The position numbers and the translations under genes are program-made. This document shows, piece after piece, positions 50,974 through 61,704 of a stretch of 64,000 bases of DNA; the stretch's first letter is position 1; the number at the start of each line of letters is the position of its first letter. The stretch comes from Candidatus Protistibacter heckmannii (GTDB lineage Bacteria; Pseudomonadota; Gammaproteobacteria; Burkholderiales; Burkholderiaceae), in NCBI GenBank assembly GCA_025050535.1, contig JALBVF010000007.1, positions 52,407 through 116,406 on the forward strand, read 5' to 3'. The notes below the pieces were generated by a model. It was not told the DNA's origin and did no database searches. It saw only the letters and a list, made by a program, of their open reading frames with translations.

Positions 50974-52296
50974 TTAGGCCCCTTTCTTCGCGTTGGCCGA
51001 GCCGGACTGCATCTGCTTCTGCGCGACCTTGATGCCGCGATTCAAATCCTCGATCAGGTCCTCGGGATCCTCCAGGCCGATAGAGAGGCGCACGGTGCCT
51101 TCGCCGATACCGCGGCGCGCAGCGCGTCGGCGTCCATGCGGAAGTGGGTGGTGGAGGCTGGGTGGATGACGAGCGAGCGCGCGTCGCCCACATTGGCCAG
51201 GTGCGAGAAGAGGTTGAGGCTTTCGATAAAGGCGCGGCCGGCGGCGCGGTCGCCGCACAGGTTGAAGCTGAACACCGCACCAGCGCCGCGCGGCTGCAGG
51301 CGCTTGGCGAGGACGTGGTCGGGATGGATTTCCAGATCGGGGTGGGCGACTGATTCGACCATCGGATGGCGGACCAGGAAGTCGACGATCTTGCGCGCGT
51401 TCTCCACGTGGCGGGCCATGCCAGGGGCAGAGTCTCGATGCCCTGCAGCAGCTGCCAGGCGGCCAGCGGATGCATGCAGGCGCCGAAGTTGCGCAGGCCT
51501 TCGCGGCGCGCGAGCAGTAGGAAGGGCGCGACGGTGCTTTCCTTGGAGAAGACCATGCCGTGGAAGCCCTCGTAGGGCTGGCTGATCTCGGGGAATTTGT
51601 CGCTGGCGTCGAAATCGAAGCGGCCGCCGTCGACGACCACTCCGCCGATGGTGGTGCCGTGGCCGCCGAGGAATTTGGTGGTCGAGTGGTAGACGAAGTC
51701 CGCGCCGTGCTCGAAGGGCTGGAGCAGCCAGGGCGCGGTGAAGGTGGAGTCCACCAGCAGCGGCACGCCGTGTTCATGGGCGATGGCGGAGATCGTCGGG
51801 ATGTCGAGCACGTCCAGGCCGGGGGTGCCGAGGGTCTCGCCGAAGAGCAGCCGGGTGTTGGGACGCAGCGCGGCGCGCCAGCCGTCGATATCGCCGGGGC
51901 GCACGAAGGTGGTCTCGATGCCGAAGCGCGACAGCGTGAAATGCAGCAGGTTGTGCGAGCCGCCGTACAGCGCCGAGGAGGCGACGATATGTGAGCCCGC
52001 GCCCATCAGTATGGCGATGGCCAGGTGCAGCGCGGCCTGGCCCGAGGCGGTGGCGATGGCGCAGGCGCTGCCCTCGGGCGCGGCCATGCGCTCCTCGAAC
52101 ACGGCGACGGTGGGGTTCGAGATGCGCGAATAGACGTGCCTCGAGCGTTCCATATTGAACAGCGCGGCTGCATGGTCGCTGTCGTGGAACACGAAGGAGG
52201 TGGTCCTGTGAACCGGAACGGCGCGCGCGCCGGTGGTCGGGGCGGGGGCGGCGCCGGCGTGCAGCGCCAGGGTGTCGAATTTGGGACCGGGCATGG
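50974..52296 (-). pseudogene. metY: O-acetylhomoserine sulfhydrylase-type enzyme, two frameshifts
   Basis: This is a PLP enzyme of the Cys/Met metabolism family that makes homocysteine from O-acetylhomoserine and sulfide. The first 290 codons from ATG 52296 are clean: FDTLALHAG, the YSRISNPTVAVFEERMA cofactor loop, and the Schiff-base Lys in HSTTKFLGG. Frame shifts near 51420 (just before MARHVENARKI) and near 51115 (before GIGEGTVRLSIGLED). Both are one-base events. It is the main homocysteine-forming candidate in the window, but other routes may exist elsewhere. Confidence 0.85.
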
Positions 52297-52425
52297 GGCT
52301 TGTCTCCTGAAAGCCTGGAAATTCTAGCACTTTCGTTCGTTTCTCCTCCCGGTGGCTTGCGCAGCGGCACTTTCCATGCCGGGCGATTTGCGCTAGCATC
52401 GAATCACCCCAAACAGGAGACAAAC

Positions 52426-52875
52426 ATGAAGGTCAGCGACATCCTCCACGTCAAGGGCAACACCTTGTACACCGTCAGGCCGGACAGCAGCGTGATGGGC
52501 GCCGTGCGCACCATGTCCGAGCGCGACATCGGCTCCCTGGTGGTCATGGAATATGGCGAACTCGTCGGCATGCTGACCTTCCGTGAAGTCATTCAGACGC
52601 TGGCCGTCAACGGTGGCCAGCTCGGCACGGCGACGGTGCGCAAGGTCATGGACGACCATCCGCTCACCTGCACACCAGAGACCGGCGTGAACGAAGCCCG
52701 CCGCATGATGCTCGAGCGCCACGCGCGCTACATGCCGGTGCTCGACAGCCGCATGCTGATGGGCGTGATCTCCTTCTACGACGTCGCCCGCGCGGTGGTG
52801 GAGGAGCAGAGCTTCGAGAACAAAATGCTCAAGGCCTATGTCCGCGACTGGCCCGAGGAACAGCCGGCTTCCTAG
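52426..52875 (+). CDS. CBS-domain pair protein
   Basis: The 149-residue protein is made of two CBS domains (about residues 8-62 and 76-130), which form one Bateman module that binds adenine nucleotides. Typical elements are seen in both halves: VRTMSERDIGSLVVME and ARRMMLERHARYMPVLD. ATG 52426 follows AGGAGA at six bases. Stand-alone CBS pairs act as energy sensors for unknown partners. It is divergent from metY. Intact. Confidence 0.88.
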   Translation: MKVSDILHVKGNTLYTVRPDSSVMGAVRTMSERDIGSLVVMEYGELVGMLTFREVIQTLAVNGGQLGTATVRKVMDDHPLTCTPETGVNEARRMMLERHARYMPVLDSRMLMGVISFYDVARAVVEEQSFENKMLKAYVRDWPEEQPAS

Positions 52876-52904
52876 TAAGCCGGTGCGCGGCAATTCCCGT
52901 CACA

Positions 52905-52925
52905 CCGCCCGGGGCCTCCGGGCGG
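52905..52925 (+). repeat. Hairpin between CBS gene and MFS gene
   Basis: A perfect eight-base stem CCGCCCGG (52905-52912) with CCGGGCGG (52918-52925) and a five-base loop, directly before the next start codon. It lacks a T run. Confidence 0.4.
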
Positions 52926-52932
52926 CTTCGTC

Positions 52933-54275
52933 ATGAATCAATTCCGCCTGCTCGGGCAAAGGCGCTTCGCGCCGTTTTTCTGGACCCAGTTCTGTGGCGC
53001 GCTCAACGACAACGTCTTCAAGGTCGGCTTCACCACGCTGGCCACCTTCCATGCGCAGGCCTATGCGGGCGGCGTCGCCGGCACGGCCTTCCTGATCTCG
53101 GCGCTGTTCATCCTGCCCTTCCTGCTGTTCTCCGCGACGAGCGGCCAGCTCGCCGACAAGTTCGAGAAATCGGCGCTGATGCGGCTGGTGAAGAACCTGG
53201 AGATCGCCATCATGCTGGTGGCGGTGGCCGGCTTCCTGCTGCCGAGCCTTTGGGTGCTCTATGCTTGCGTCTTCCTGATGGGCCTGCATTTGACGCTCTT
53301 CGGCCCGGTGAATTACACCTATCTGCCGCAGCATCTGGCCACGCATGAGCTGGCGGGCGGCAACGCCCTGGTCGAGACCGGCACCTTTATCGCCATTCTG
53401 CTGGGCACCATCGCCGGCGGCCTGCTGGCTTCGAGTTCGCACACCGAGGCGAGCAGGGTGGGGGCGCTGGCGGTCGCGCCCTGTCTGGCGCTGGCCCTGC
53501 TGGGGCGCTGGGCGGTGGCGGGCGTGCCGCATTCGCCGCCGCTCACGCCCGAGGGCGCGGCCGGCGCCGTCAAGGTGAACTGGAATCCGGTGACCGAGAC
53601 CCTGTGGAATCTGCGTCAGGCCTCGCGCAATCCGACGGTGCTGATGGGCATGGTGGGCATCTCCTGGCTGTGGTTCGTCGGCGCGACCTTCCTCACCGTG
53701 CTCTTCCCGTATGCGCGGGACGTTCTGCGCGTGTGGCACGAGGTGGTGACCGTCCTGCTCGCGGCCTTCTCCATCTGCATCGGTGCGGGCTCGCTGCTGT
53801 GCGAGCACGCTTCCAAGGGCTGGGTGGATCTGGCCTTGGTGCTGGCGGGAGCGGCGGGCATCAGCCTGTTCGGCATCGGTCTGGTCTCGGCCACGCCGGG
53901 TGCGCGCGAGGCGTTCTCGGCGATGAGCTCGCGGGCCGGCCCGATGGAATTCATCGGCCATGCGCAGGGCGTGCATCTCTTCGTCGACCTCTTCCTCATG
54001 GTGCTGTCTGGCGGCCTGTACAGCGTGCCGCTGTATGTGTTGATCCAGGCGCGCAGCGAACCGCATCTGCGCGCGCGCGTGGTCGCGGCGAACAATATCC
54101 TCAACACGCTGTTCATGATAGTCTCCGCGCTGCTGGGCCTGGCGCTTTCCAACGCCGGACACGGGCGCCGACGGCGATGTTCCTGCTGACGGCGGGCATG
54201 AACATCCTCGTCCTGCTGTGGATGATCTGGCGCAGCGAGGACTTTCGCGGCGATATCCTCGCACGTCTGCGATAA
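52933..54275 (+). pseudogene. LplT-like MFS transporter, late frameshift
   Basis: This MFS protein resembles lysophospholipid transporters (LplT type), which move lysophospholipids into the cell for re-acylation. The frame is clean for about 410 codons and 11 helices (FFWTQFCGALNDNVFKVGF at the start, FGPVNYTYLPQHL in the middle). Near 54160, after LALSNAG, it shifts; the last helix (MFLLTAGMNILVLLWMIW) and end are in the next frame to 54275. Only the last helix is affected, so the lesion could be recent or a sequencing error. Confidence 0.8.
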
Positions 54276-54308
54276 TCTTGTCTTCGCTCCAATTTTCCCG
54301 CGCCCCCC

Positions 54309-55466
54309 ATGTCCGGCAACACCATCGGCCTGCTGTTTGCAGTCACCACCTTCGGCGAATCCCACGGCCCCGTCATCGGCGCGGTGGTCGACGGCTGCCC
54401 GCCTGGCATGGCGCTCTCCGAGGCCGATATCCAACCCGAACTCGACCGCCGCAAGCCCGGAACCTCGCGGCATGTGACGCAGCGGCGCGAGGAGGACAAG
54501 GTCGAGGTCCTTTCCGGCGTGTTCGAGGGCAAGACCACCGGTACGCCCATCTGCCTGCTGATCCGCAACACCGACCAGCGCAGCAAGGACTACGGCAATC
54601 TGCTCGAGACCTTCCGTCCCGGCCACGCCGACTACACCTATTGGCACAAGTTCGGCGTGCGCGATCCGCGCGGCGGCGGCCGTTCCTCGGCGCGGCTGAC
54701 CGCGCCCGTGGTGGCGGCGGCGGCGATCGCCAAGAAATGGCTGGGCGAGAAGTTCGGCACCGAGATCCGCGGTTATATGTCGCAGCTCGGCGAGATCGAG
54801 ATTCCCTTCAAGGACTGGAAGCACGTCCATGAGAATCCTTTCTTCTCGCCCAACGCCGGGGTGGTCGCCACGCTCGAGACCTACATGGATGCGTTGCGCA
54901 AGGCGGGAGATTCGGTCGGTGCGCGCATCCAGATGGTGGCGAACAACGTGCCCGTTGGCCTGGGCGAGCCGCTCTTCGACAAGCTCGACGCCGACATCGC
55001 ACACGCGATGATGGGTATCAACGCGGTGAAGGGCGTGGAGATCGGCGCGGGCTTCGAGAGCATCGTCCAGCGCGGCAGCGTGCATGGTGACGAACTGCTG
55101 CCCGAGGGCTTCGCCTCGAACAACGCCGGTGGCATGCTCGGCGGTATCAGCACCGGCCAGGACGTCACCGTGAGCCTGGCGATCAAGCCCACTTCCAGCA
55201 TTCACACTCCCCGCCGCTCGATCGACAAGGCAGGAAAGCCCACCATCGTCGAGACCCACGGCCGCCACGACCCCTGCGTGGGCATCCGCGCCACGCCCAT
55301 CGCCGAGGCGATGCTGGCGCTGGTGCTGATGGACCATGCGCTGCGCCACCGCGCGCAATGCGGGGACGTGAAGGTGAAGACGCCGAAGATCGCGGCGCTG
55401 GCGAAGGCCGCGGCCAAGCCGGCGGGCAAGGCCCCCGTGAATGTGGCCAGGAAGAAGACGAAATAA
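54309..55466 (+). CDS. aroC: Chorismate synthase
   Basis: AroC makes chorismate, the branch point to aromatic amino acids, folate and ubiquinone, using reduced FMN. The 385-residue product has the three family signatures: GESHGPVIG near the start, [13 protein letters not shown] (flavin and substrate Arg/His), and a later [10 protein letters not shown] and [14 protein letters not shown]. The last 25 residues are a Lys/Ala-rich tail beyond the usual 350-360 residues. The frame is clean. Confidence 0.96.
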   Translation: MSGNTIGLLFAVTTFGESHGPVIGAVVDGCPPGMALSEADIQPELDRRKPGTSRHVTQRREEDKVEVLSGVFEGKTTGTPICLLIRNTDQRSKDYGNLLETFRPGHADYTYWHKFGVRDPRGGGRSSARLTAPVVAAAAIAKKWLGEKFGTEIRGYMSQLGEIEIPFKDWKHVHENPFFSPNAGVVATLETYMDALRKAGDSVGARIQMVANNVPVGLGEPLFDKLDADIAHAMMGINAVKGVEIGAGFESIVQRGSVHGDELLPEGFASNNAGGMLGGISTGQDVTVSLAIKPTSSIHTPRRSIDKAGKPTIVETHGRHDPCVGIRATPIAEAMLALVLMDHALRHRAQCGDVKVKTPKIAALAKAAAKPAGKAPVNVARKKTK

Positions 55467-55518
55467 GTGTGAAACATCAGGCAGGGCGGGGCTGCGGGAA
55501 AACGCGGACCGGCCCGAT

Positions 55519-55545
55519 AAAAAAGCGGCCGAGGCCGCTTTTTTA
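55519..55545 (+). terminator. Bidirectional terminator between aroC and ETF-QO
   Basis: AAAAAAGCGGCC pairs with GGCCGCTTTTTT around a two-base centre (55519-55544). A-run and T-run on both sides make it work for both convergent genes. Confidence 0.9.
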
Positions 55546-55557
55546 TTCTCTTGGGAA

Positions 55558-57249
55558 TCACATCCCCGGATAGTTCGGTCCGCCGCCTTCCGGCGTGACC
55601 CAGACGATGTTCTGCGTCGGGTCCTTGATGTCGCAGGTCTTGCAGTGCAAACAGTTCTGCGCGTTGATCTGCAGGCAGTCGCTGTTGTCGTTATTCTTGA
55701 CGAACTCGTAGACGCCGGCCGGGCAGTAGCGCTGCTCGGGGCCCGCATAGGTCGCGAGGTTGACGTTCACGGGCACCGAGGCGTCCTTGAGCGTGAGGTG
55801 CGAGGGCTGGTTCTCTTCGTGGTTGGTGTTGGAGATGAACACCGAGGAGAGCCGGTCGAAGGTGAGCTTGCCGTCGGGCTTGGGATAGGCGATGGGCTTG
55901 AACTGCGAGGCCGGCTTGAGGCACTCGTGGTCGGCATGCTGGTGATGTAGGGTCCAGGGCATCTTGCCGCCGAGCAGCTTCTGCTCGATGCCGGTCATCA
56001 GCGAACCCAGATACATGCCCTTGCTCAGCCATTGCTTGAAGTTGCGCGCCTTGCTCAGCTCCTCATGCAGCCAGGAGTTCTTGAACGCGGCGGGATAGGC
56101 GTCGAGCTTGTCCTGCTCCCGGCCCGCGGCCAGCGCTGCGGCGGCGGCTTCGGCGGCGAGCATGCCGGTCTTGATCGCGGCGTGGCTGCCCTTGATGCGC
56201 GAGGCGTTGAGGAAGCCCGCGTCGCAGCCGATCAGCGCGCCGCCCGGGAAGGTGAGTTCGGGCAGGCTGGTGAGGCCGCCGGCGGTGATGGCGCGCGCGC
56301 CGTAGGAGATGCGCTTGCCGCCTTCGAAGAAGCTGCGGATGGCGGGGTGGGTCTTGTAGCGCTGGAATTCCTCGTGAGGGCTCAGATAGGGATTCTGATA
56401 CGAGAGGCCGACGATGAAGCCCACGACGACCTGGTTGTTCTCCATGTGATACAGGAAGGAGCCGCCATAGGTGTCGCTTTGCAGCGGCCAGCCGGCGCTG
56501 TGGATCACGAGGCCGGGCTTTTGCTTGGCCGGGTCGATCTCCCAGAGCTCCTTGATCCCGATGCCGTAGGACTGCGGATCGCTGTTCTTGGCGAGGCCGA
56601 ATTTGGCGATGAGCTGCTTGCCCAGGCTGCCGCGCGCGCCTTCGGCGAAGAGGGTGTACTTGGCGTACAGTTCCATGCCGAGCTGGAAGCTCTCGGTTGG
56701 CTGGCCATCCTTGCCCACGCCCATGTTGCCGGTGGCGACGCCGCGCACCTTGCCGTCCTCGGTGTAGAGCACTTCGGCGGCGGGGAAGCCAGGGAAGATT
56801 TCCACGCCCAGCGCCTCGGCCTGCTGGCCGAGCCAGCGCACGACGTTGCCCAGGCTGACGACGTAGTTTCCGTGGTTCTGGAAGCAGGCGGGCAGCATCC
56901 AGTTGGGCGTGCGGATGGCGCTGTTTTGCGTGAGGAAGAGGAGGCGGTCCTCGGCGACGGGCGTGTTCAGCGGCGCGCCGTCTTCCTTCCAGTTGGGCAG
57001 CAGTTCGGTGAGCGCGCGCGGATCCATCACCGCGCCGGAGAGAATGTGCGCGCCGACCTCGGAGCCCTTCTCGAGCATGCAGACGTTGATGTCCTTGCCG
57101 CTCTCGGCCGCGAATTGTTTGAGACGGATGGCGGCGGAGAGACCGGCGGGGCCGCCGCCGACGATGACGACGTCGTACTCCATGGCCTCGCGCGGGCCGT
57201 ATTGTTCGATGAGCGCTGCGGAGGAGACGGGGGCTTGGTTGAGGTCCAT
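55558..57249 (-). CDS. Electron transfer flavoprotein-ubiquinone oxidoreductase
   Basis: ETF-QO passes electrons from ETF, reduced by acyl-CoA and other dehydrogenases, to the quinone pool at the membrane. The 563-residue product has the Rossmann FAD motif VVIVGGGPAGLSAA (about residues 26-39), the family middle region (GGALIGCDAGFLNASRIKG), and the C-terminal [4Fe-4S] cysteines (CPAGVYEF, NCLHCKTCDIKDP). I start at ATG 57249 (MDLNQA); an extension upstream would overlap the promoter. The frame is clean. It supports energy gain from fatty-acid or amino-acid oxidation. Confidence 0.95.
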   Translation of the reverse strand: MDLNQAPVSSAALIEQYGPREAMEYDVVIVGGGPAGLSAAIRLKQFAAESGKDINVCMLEKGSEVGAHILSGAVMDPRALTELLPNWKEDGAPLNTPVAEDRLLFLTQNSAIRTPNWMLPACFQNHGNYVVSLGNVVRWLGQQAEALGVEIFPGFPAAEVLYTEDGKVRGVATGNMGVGKDGQPTESFQLGMELYAKYTLFAEGARGSLGKQLIAKFGLAKNSDPQSYGIGIKELWEIDPAKQKPGLVIHSAGWPLQSDTYGGSFLYHMENNQVVVGFIVGLSYQNPYLSPHEEFQRYKTHPAIRSFFEGGKRISYGARAITAGGLTSLPELTFPGGALIGCDAGFLNASRIKGSHAAIKTGMLAAEAAAAALAAGREQDKLDAYPAAFKNSWLHEELSKARNFKQWLSKGMYLGSLMTGIEQKLLGGKMPWTLHHQHADHECLKPASQFKPIAYPKPDGKLTFDRLSSVFISNTNHEENQPSHLTLKDASVPVNVNLATYAGPEQRYCPAGVYEFVKNNDNSDCLQINAQNCLHCKTCDIKDPTQNIVWVTPEGGGPNYPGM

Positions 57250-57271
57250 CTTTTTTCTAACAGTCGTATTT

Positions 57272-57300
57272 TTTGTAATAATGCCGGCATTTTCTGCCAA
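57272..57300 (-). promoter_or_regulatory. Promoter with palindrome for ETF-QO
   Basis: On the minus strand TTGGCA (57295-57300), a 17-base spacer and TACAAA (57272-57277) form a plausible promoter. A perfect 12-base palindrome AATGCCGGCATT (57280-57291) lies inside the spacer, a classic repressor position. Confidence 0.5.
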
Positions 57301-57364
57301 ACACGGTCTTTGGCGCAAGGGATAATCGAAGCTGCTGAATGGCCGTCAAATCAAGGAGCTGGGC

Positions 57365-58156
57365 ATGGGGCTATCAATCAATCTGGAAGGCAAAGTGGCC
57401 TTCGTCACCGGCGCTTCGAGAGGCCTTGGCGACAACTTCGCCCGCACGCTCGCGGCCGCCTGAGCCCGCGTGGTGCTGGCTTCGCGGCGCGTCGACCGGC
57501 TCAAGGAATTGCGCGCCGACATCGAATCGGGCGGTGGCGATGCGCATGTGGTCTCGCTCGACGTGACCGATCTGGCCAGCATCCGCGCGGCGGTCGCGCA
57601 TGCCGAGACCGAGGTGGGTCCGATCGACATTCTGGTGAACAACTCGGGGGGCTCGACCACGCAGCGTCTGGTCGACGTGACCGAGGAGGATTTCGCCTAC
57701 GTCTTCGACACCAACACGCGCGGCGCTTTCTTCGTCGCGCAGGAAGTTGGCAAGCGCATGATCGCGCGCGCCAAGGGCGCGGAGAAGAATGGCCTGCCGC
57801 TGCCGCAGAACCGCATCGTCAACATCGCCTCCGTGGCGGGCCTGCGCGTGCTGGCGCAGATCGGCGTGTATTGCATGAGCAAGGCGGCGATCATCCACAT
57901 GACCAAGGCGATGGCGCTGGAGTGGGGCCGCTACGGCATCAACGTCAATGCGATCTGCCCCGGCTATATCGACACCGAGATCAACCATCATCACTGGGAC
58001 ACGGAGGCGGGTCAGAAGCTGATCCAGATGCTGCCGCGCAAGCGCGTGGGCGTGCCCGCCGATCTCGACGGCCTGCTGCTCCTGCTCGCCAGCGACGGCT
58101 CGCATTTCATCAACGGCACCGCGATTGCCGCCGACGACGGCATGCACGCGTTCTGA
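57365..58156 (+). pseudogene. Short-chain dehydrogenase, opal codon at position 33
   Basis: The 263-codon SDR frame starts at ATG 57365 behind AAGGAG. GASRGLG (cofactor loop), NNSGG, and Tyr-X3-Lys (YCMSKAA) are in place and the C-terminus is complete. Codon 33 (57461-57463) is TGA within LAAA-ARVVLASRR where Gly GGA is typical, so a single G-to-T change would explain it. A restart after it would lack the cofactor loop. Otherwise full length and well conserved, so a recent lesion. Confidence 0.85.
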
Positions 58157-58204
58157 TCCGCCGCGCGGCCTCTGGTCAACGGACGGCCATGGCTCCTGGA
58201 ACCC

Positions 58205-58279
58205 TTGACGCAGCGGGATGTCCGGGAAAACACCGGGTCCGGTCAAGCGGGTTTTCATTAAAATGACGCGCTGCGTCAA
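58205..58279 (+). promoter_or_regulatory. Repeated palindromic motif upstream of scoA
   Basis: TTGACGCAGC (58205-58214) recurs in reverse as GCTGCGTCAA (58270-58279), and the downstream copy is also a palindrome TGACGC-GCT-GCGTCA (58264-58278). TAAAAT (58259-58264) just before it could be a -10. The arrangement, 20-95 bases before the scoA start, suggests a regulator-binding pair that controls CoA-transferase expression. Confidence 0.45.
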
Positions 58280-58300
58280 AATGCTCCAGGAGTCAATTAC

Positions 58301-58999
<699 letters not shown>

Positions 59000-59013
59000 C
59001 CCGGGAGAGAACC

Positions 59014-59664
59014 ATGGCTTGGACTCGCGACGAAATGGCCGCGCGCGCGGCGAAGGAACTGCAGGACGGTTTCTATGTGAACCTGGGCATCGGCCTGCCG
59101 ACCCTGGTGGCCAACCACATGCCCGCGGGCATGGACGTGTGGCTGCAATCCGAAAACGGTTTGCTGGGCATCGGCCCCTTCCCCAAGGAAGACGAGGTGG
59201 ACGCCGACATGATCAACGCCGGCAAGCAGACGGTGACGACGCTGCCGGGCTCGTCGATCTTCTCCTCGGCGGACTCCTTCGCGATGATCCGCGGCAGCCA
59301 CGTGAACATCGCCATCCTCGGCGCGATGCAGGTGAGCCAAAACGGCGATCTCGCGAACTGGATGATCCCGGGCAAGATGGTCAAGGGCATGGGCGGCGCG
59401 ATGGATCTGGTCGCCGGCGTGGCCCGCGTTGTGGTGCTGATGGAGCACACCGCGCGCAAGAAGGATGGCTCGGAAGACCTGAAGGTGCTGCCCGCCTGCA
59501 CGCTGCCGCTGACGGGCGTGGGCGTGTTGGACCGCATCATCACCGACCTGGGCGTGATCGACGTCACGTCCGCGGGCTTGAAGGCCGTCGCGCTGGCTTC
59601 GGGCGTCACCAAGGAAGAGCTGGCCGCCAAGACCGGCGCGCCGCTGGACCTGAGCGTGGTCTGA
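59014..59664 (+). CDS. scoB: 3-oxoacid CoA-transferase subunit B
   Basis: The 216-residue B subunit carries the catalytic Glu in [11 protein letters not shown] (about residue 47), which forms the glutamyl-CoA intermediate, and the family region [17 protein letters not shown] 59014 follows GGGAGAGA. It is directly followed, two bases after its stop, by the cation-efflux gene. Intact. Confidence 0.95.
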   Translation: MAWTRDEMAARAAKELQDGFYVNLGIGLPTLVANHMPAGMDVWLQSENGLLGIGPFPKEDEVDADMINAGKQTVTTLPGSSIFSSADSFAMIRGSHVNIAILGAMQVSQNGDLANWMIPGKMVKGMGGAMDLVAGVARVVVLMEHTARKKDGSEDLKVLPACTLPLTGVGVLDRIITDLGVIDVTSAGLKAVALASGVTKEELAAKTGAPLDLSVV

Positions 59665-59665
59665 C

Positions 59666-60694
59666 GTGCGGCTGACGCACGCCGCGGCGAAACCGGTAAA
59701 GCGAGACTTGTCCGCCGAGCACCTGCACGCGCATCACGAAGGCGACGCCGGCGGGCATGCCCGCGCCGAGCCGAACCAGCGCGTGCTCGTGCTCGCGCTG
59801 CTGCTGACGCTGGCGTTCGCCGGCGTGGAAGCGGGGGCGGGCTGGTTCGCCAATTCGCTAGCGCTCATCTCCGACGCCGGCCATATGTTCACCGACGCGT
59901 TCGCGCTGGGGCTGGCCTGCCTGGCGCAGATCATTGCGCGGCGTCCTCCTTCCGAGCGGCATTCCTTCGGCTTCGGCCGCGCCGAGGCGCTGGCCGCCTT
60001 CATCAACGGTCTGCTGATGCTGGCGTTGGTGGCCTTCATCGCCGGCGAGGCGGTGATGCGCCTCTCCGATCCGGAACCAGTCAAGGGCGGCACGGTAACG
60101 GTGGTGGCGGTGATCGGATTGGCGGTCAACGTGCTGGTCGCCTGGATCCTGTCGCGCGACACGAGCAGCGTGAACAGCCGCGCGTCGCTGCTGCATGTGA
60201 TGGGCGATCTGCTCAGCTCGGTGGCGGCGTTGGCAGCCGGCCTGGTGGTGAGCTACACCGGCTGGATGCCGATCGATCCGCTGCTCTCTATCTTTGTCTC
60301 GCTGCTGATCCTGCGTTCGACGTTCTCGACCCTCGCCGATGCGTATCACACGCTGATGGAGGGCGTGCCACGGCATATCGATTACGTGCAGGTGGGCGCG
60401 GATCTGGCCGACGTGGACAGCGTGGAGTCGGTGCACGACCTGCACGTCTGGGAGATGGCGCCGGGGCAGCCCGCGGTGATCGGCCATGTTAAGGTGGCGA
60501 GCCTGGGCGACTGGCCTGCGGTGCTCGACCGGATCCGCGCGATGCTGCGCGAGAAGCATCATATCGACCACATAACGCTGCAGCCCGAGACGACTGAGCA
60601 TTGCGCCTCGGACAACGACGAGATGCGCAGCCGCAAGCCGGCGCGTGGGCATCATCACCATCATGGACACGGCCATGGCGTGCATCATCATTGA
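59666..60694 (+). CDS. Cation diffusion facilitator (zinc/cobalt efflux)
   Basis: This 342-residue CDF-family antiporter exports divalent metals from the cytoplasm. Six membrane helices start at about residue 40 (VLVLALLLTLAFAGVEAGAG). The helix 2 and 5 metal ligands are visible as SDAGHMFTDAF (Asp and His) and HVMGDLLSS (His and Asp). A His-rich N-terminal stretch (residues 19-32) and a His-rich C-terminus probably collect zinc. The GTG start at 59666 follows the scoB stop by one base, suggesting coupling. Intact. Confidence 0.9.
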   Translation: MRLTHAAAKPVKRDLSAEHLHAHHEGDAGGHARAEPNQRVLVLALLLTLAFAGVEAGAGWFANSLALISDAGHMFTDAFALGLACLAQIIARRPPSERHSFGFGRAEALAAFINGLLMLALVAFIAGEAVMRLSDPEPVKGGTVTVVAVIGLAVNVLVAWILSRDTSSVNSRASLLHVMGDLLSSVAALAAGLVVSYTGWMPIDPLLSIFVSLLILRSTFSTLADAYHTLMEGVPRHIDYVQVGADLADVDSVESVHDLHVWEMAPGQPAVIGHVKVASLGDWPAVLDRIRAMLREKHHIDHITLQPETTEHCASDNDEMRSRKPARGHHHHHGHGHGVHHH

Positions 60695-60736
60695 GGCGCC
60701 AAGCGCGGATTTGCACCGCGCTGGGATCGGCAAATA

Positions 60737-60765
60737 AAAACGGGACGCGGATGCGTCCCGTTTTG
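60737..60765 (+). terminator. Terminator after the CDF gene
   Basis: AAAACGGGACGC (60737-60748) pairs perfectly with GCGTCCCGTTTT (60753-60764). The A and T flanks make it usable for bdhA on the other strand as well. Confidence 0.92.
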
Positions 60766-60821
60766 CTTGGAGCGCGCTGATCGATCACGCTCCGGCTGCT
60801 TGCAGGGGCTTATTGCGCGGA

Positions 60822-61592
60822 TTACTGCGCCGTCCAGCCGCCGTCCATCACGAAGGAGGCGCCCTTGATCTGCGCGGCGGCGTCGCTGCACAGGAAGACG
60901 GCCATCGCACCGAGCTGCTCGGGCGTGACGAATTCGCCCGAGGGCTGCTTCTCGAGCAGCAGTTCCTTCTTGGCCGCTTCCACGGTCTTGCCTTCGTTCT
61001 GGGCGCGCGCCTCGATCTGCTTCTGAACCAGCGGGGTCAGCACCCAGCCCGGGCAGATTGCGTTGGCGGTGATGCCGGTGTGGGCGGTTTCTAGCGAGGT
61101 GACCTTGGTGAAGCCGATGATGCCGTGCTTGGCGGCGACGTAGGCCGACTTCTGCGCGGAGGCCACCAGGCCGTGCGCCGAGGCGATGTTCACGAAGCGG
61201 CCCCAGTTGCGCTTTTTCATGCCGGGCAGGGCGGCGCGCGTGGCGTGGAAGGCCGAGGAGAGGTTGATGGCGATGACCGCATCCCATTTCTCGATGGGGA
61301 AGTCCTCGATGTTGGCGACGTGCTGGATGCCGGCGTTGTTGACGACGATGTCGCAGGCGCCGAAGACGCGCTCGGTGGTGGCGATGAGGTCGGCCACTTC
61401 GGCGGGCTTGCTCATGTCGGCGCCGTGATAGCCGACCTTGACGCCGAGCGCGGCGATCTCGGCCTTGGTGGATTCATATTCGCCGAAGCCGTTGAGCATG
61501 ATGTTGGTGCCTTCGGCGGCGAGCGAATTGGCGATGCCAAGGCCGATGCCGCTGGTGGAGCCGGTGACCACTGCAGTCTTACCGCGGAGCAT
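60822..61592 (-). CDS. bdhA: 3-hydroxybutyrate dehydrogenase
   Basis: BdhA interconverts (R)-3-hydroxybutyrate and acetoacetate with NAD. The 256-residue SDR has GSTSGIG (cofactor), NNAGIQ, the catalytic Ser (NIASAHG) and Tyr-X3-Lys (YVAAKHG), and the family C-terminus with LTPLVQKQIEAR and EKQPS. Length is normal and the frame is clean. Together with scoAB it completes 3-hydroxybutyrate to acetoacetyl-CoA. Confidence 0.95.
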   Translation of the reverse strand: MLRGKTAVVTGSTSGIGLGIANSLAAEGTNIMLNGFGEYESTKAEIAALGVKVGYHGADMSKPAEVADLIATTERVFGACDIVVNNAGIQHVANIEDFPIEKWDAVIAINLSSAFHATRAALPGMKKRNWGRFVNIASAHGLVASAQKSAYVAAKHGIIGFTKVTSLETAHTGITANAICPGWVLTPLVQKQIEARAQNEGKTVEAAKKELLLEKQPSGEFVTPEQLGAMAVFLCSDAAAQIKGASFVMDGGWTAQ

Positions 61593-61704
61593 GGCGATTC
61601 TTTCTAGCTGGAAGATGAAGGGATGGTTCGGAACGGATAGTTGGCGAACGCAAGATTGTAGCTCGTGGTGATTTTACATGCGCGAGGGTAAAATCGCAGA
61701 CCTA

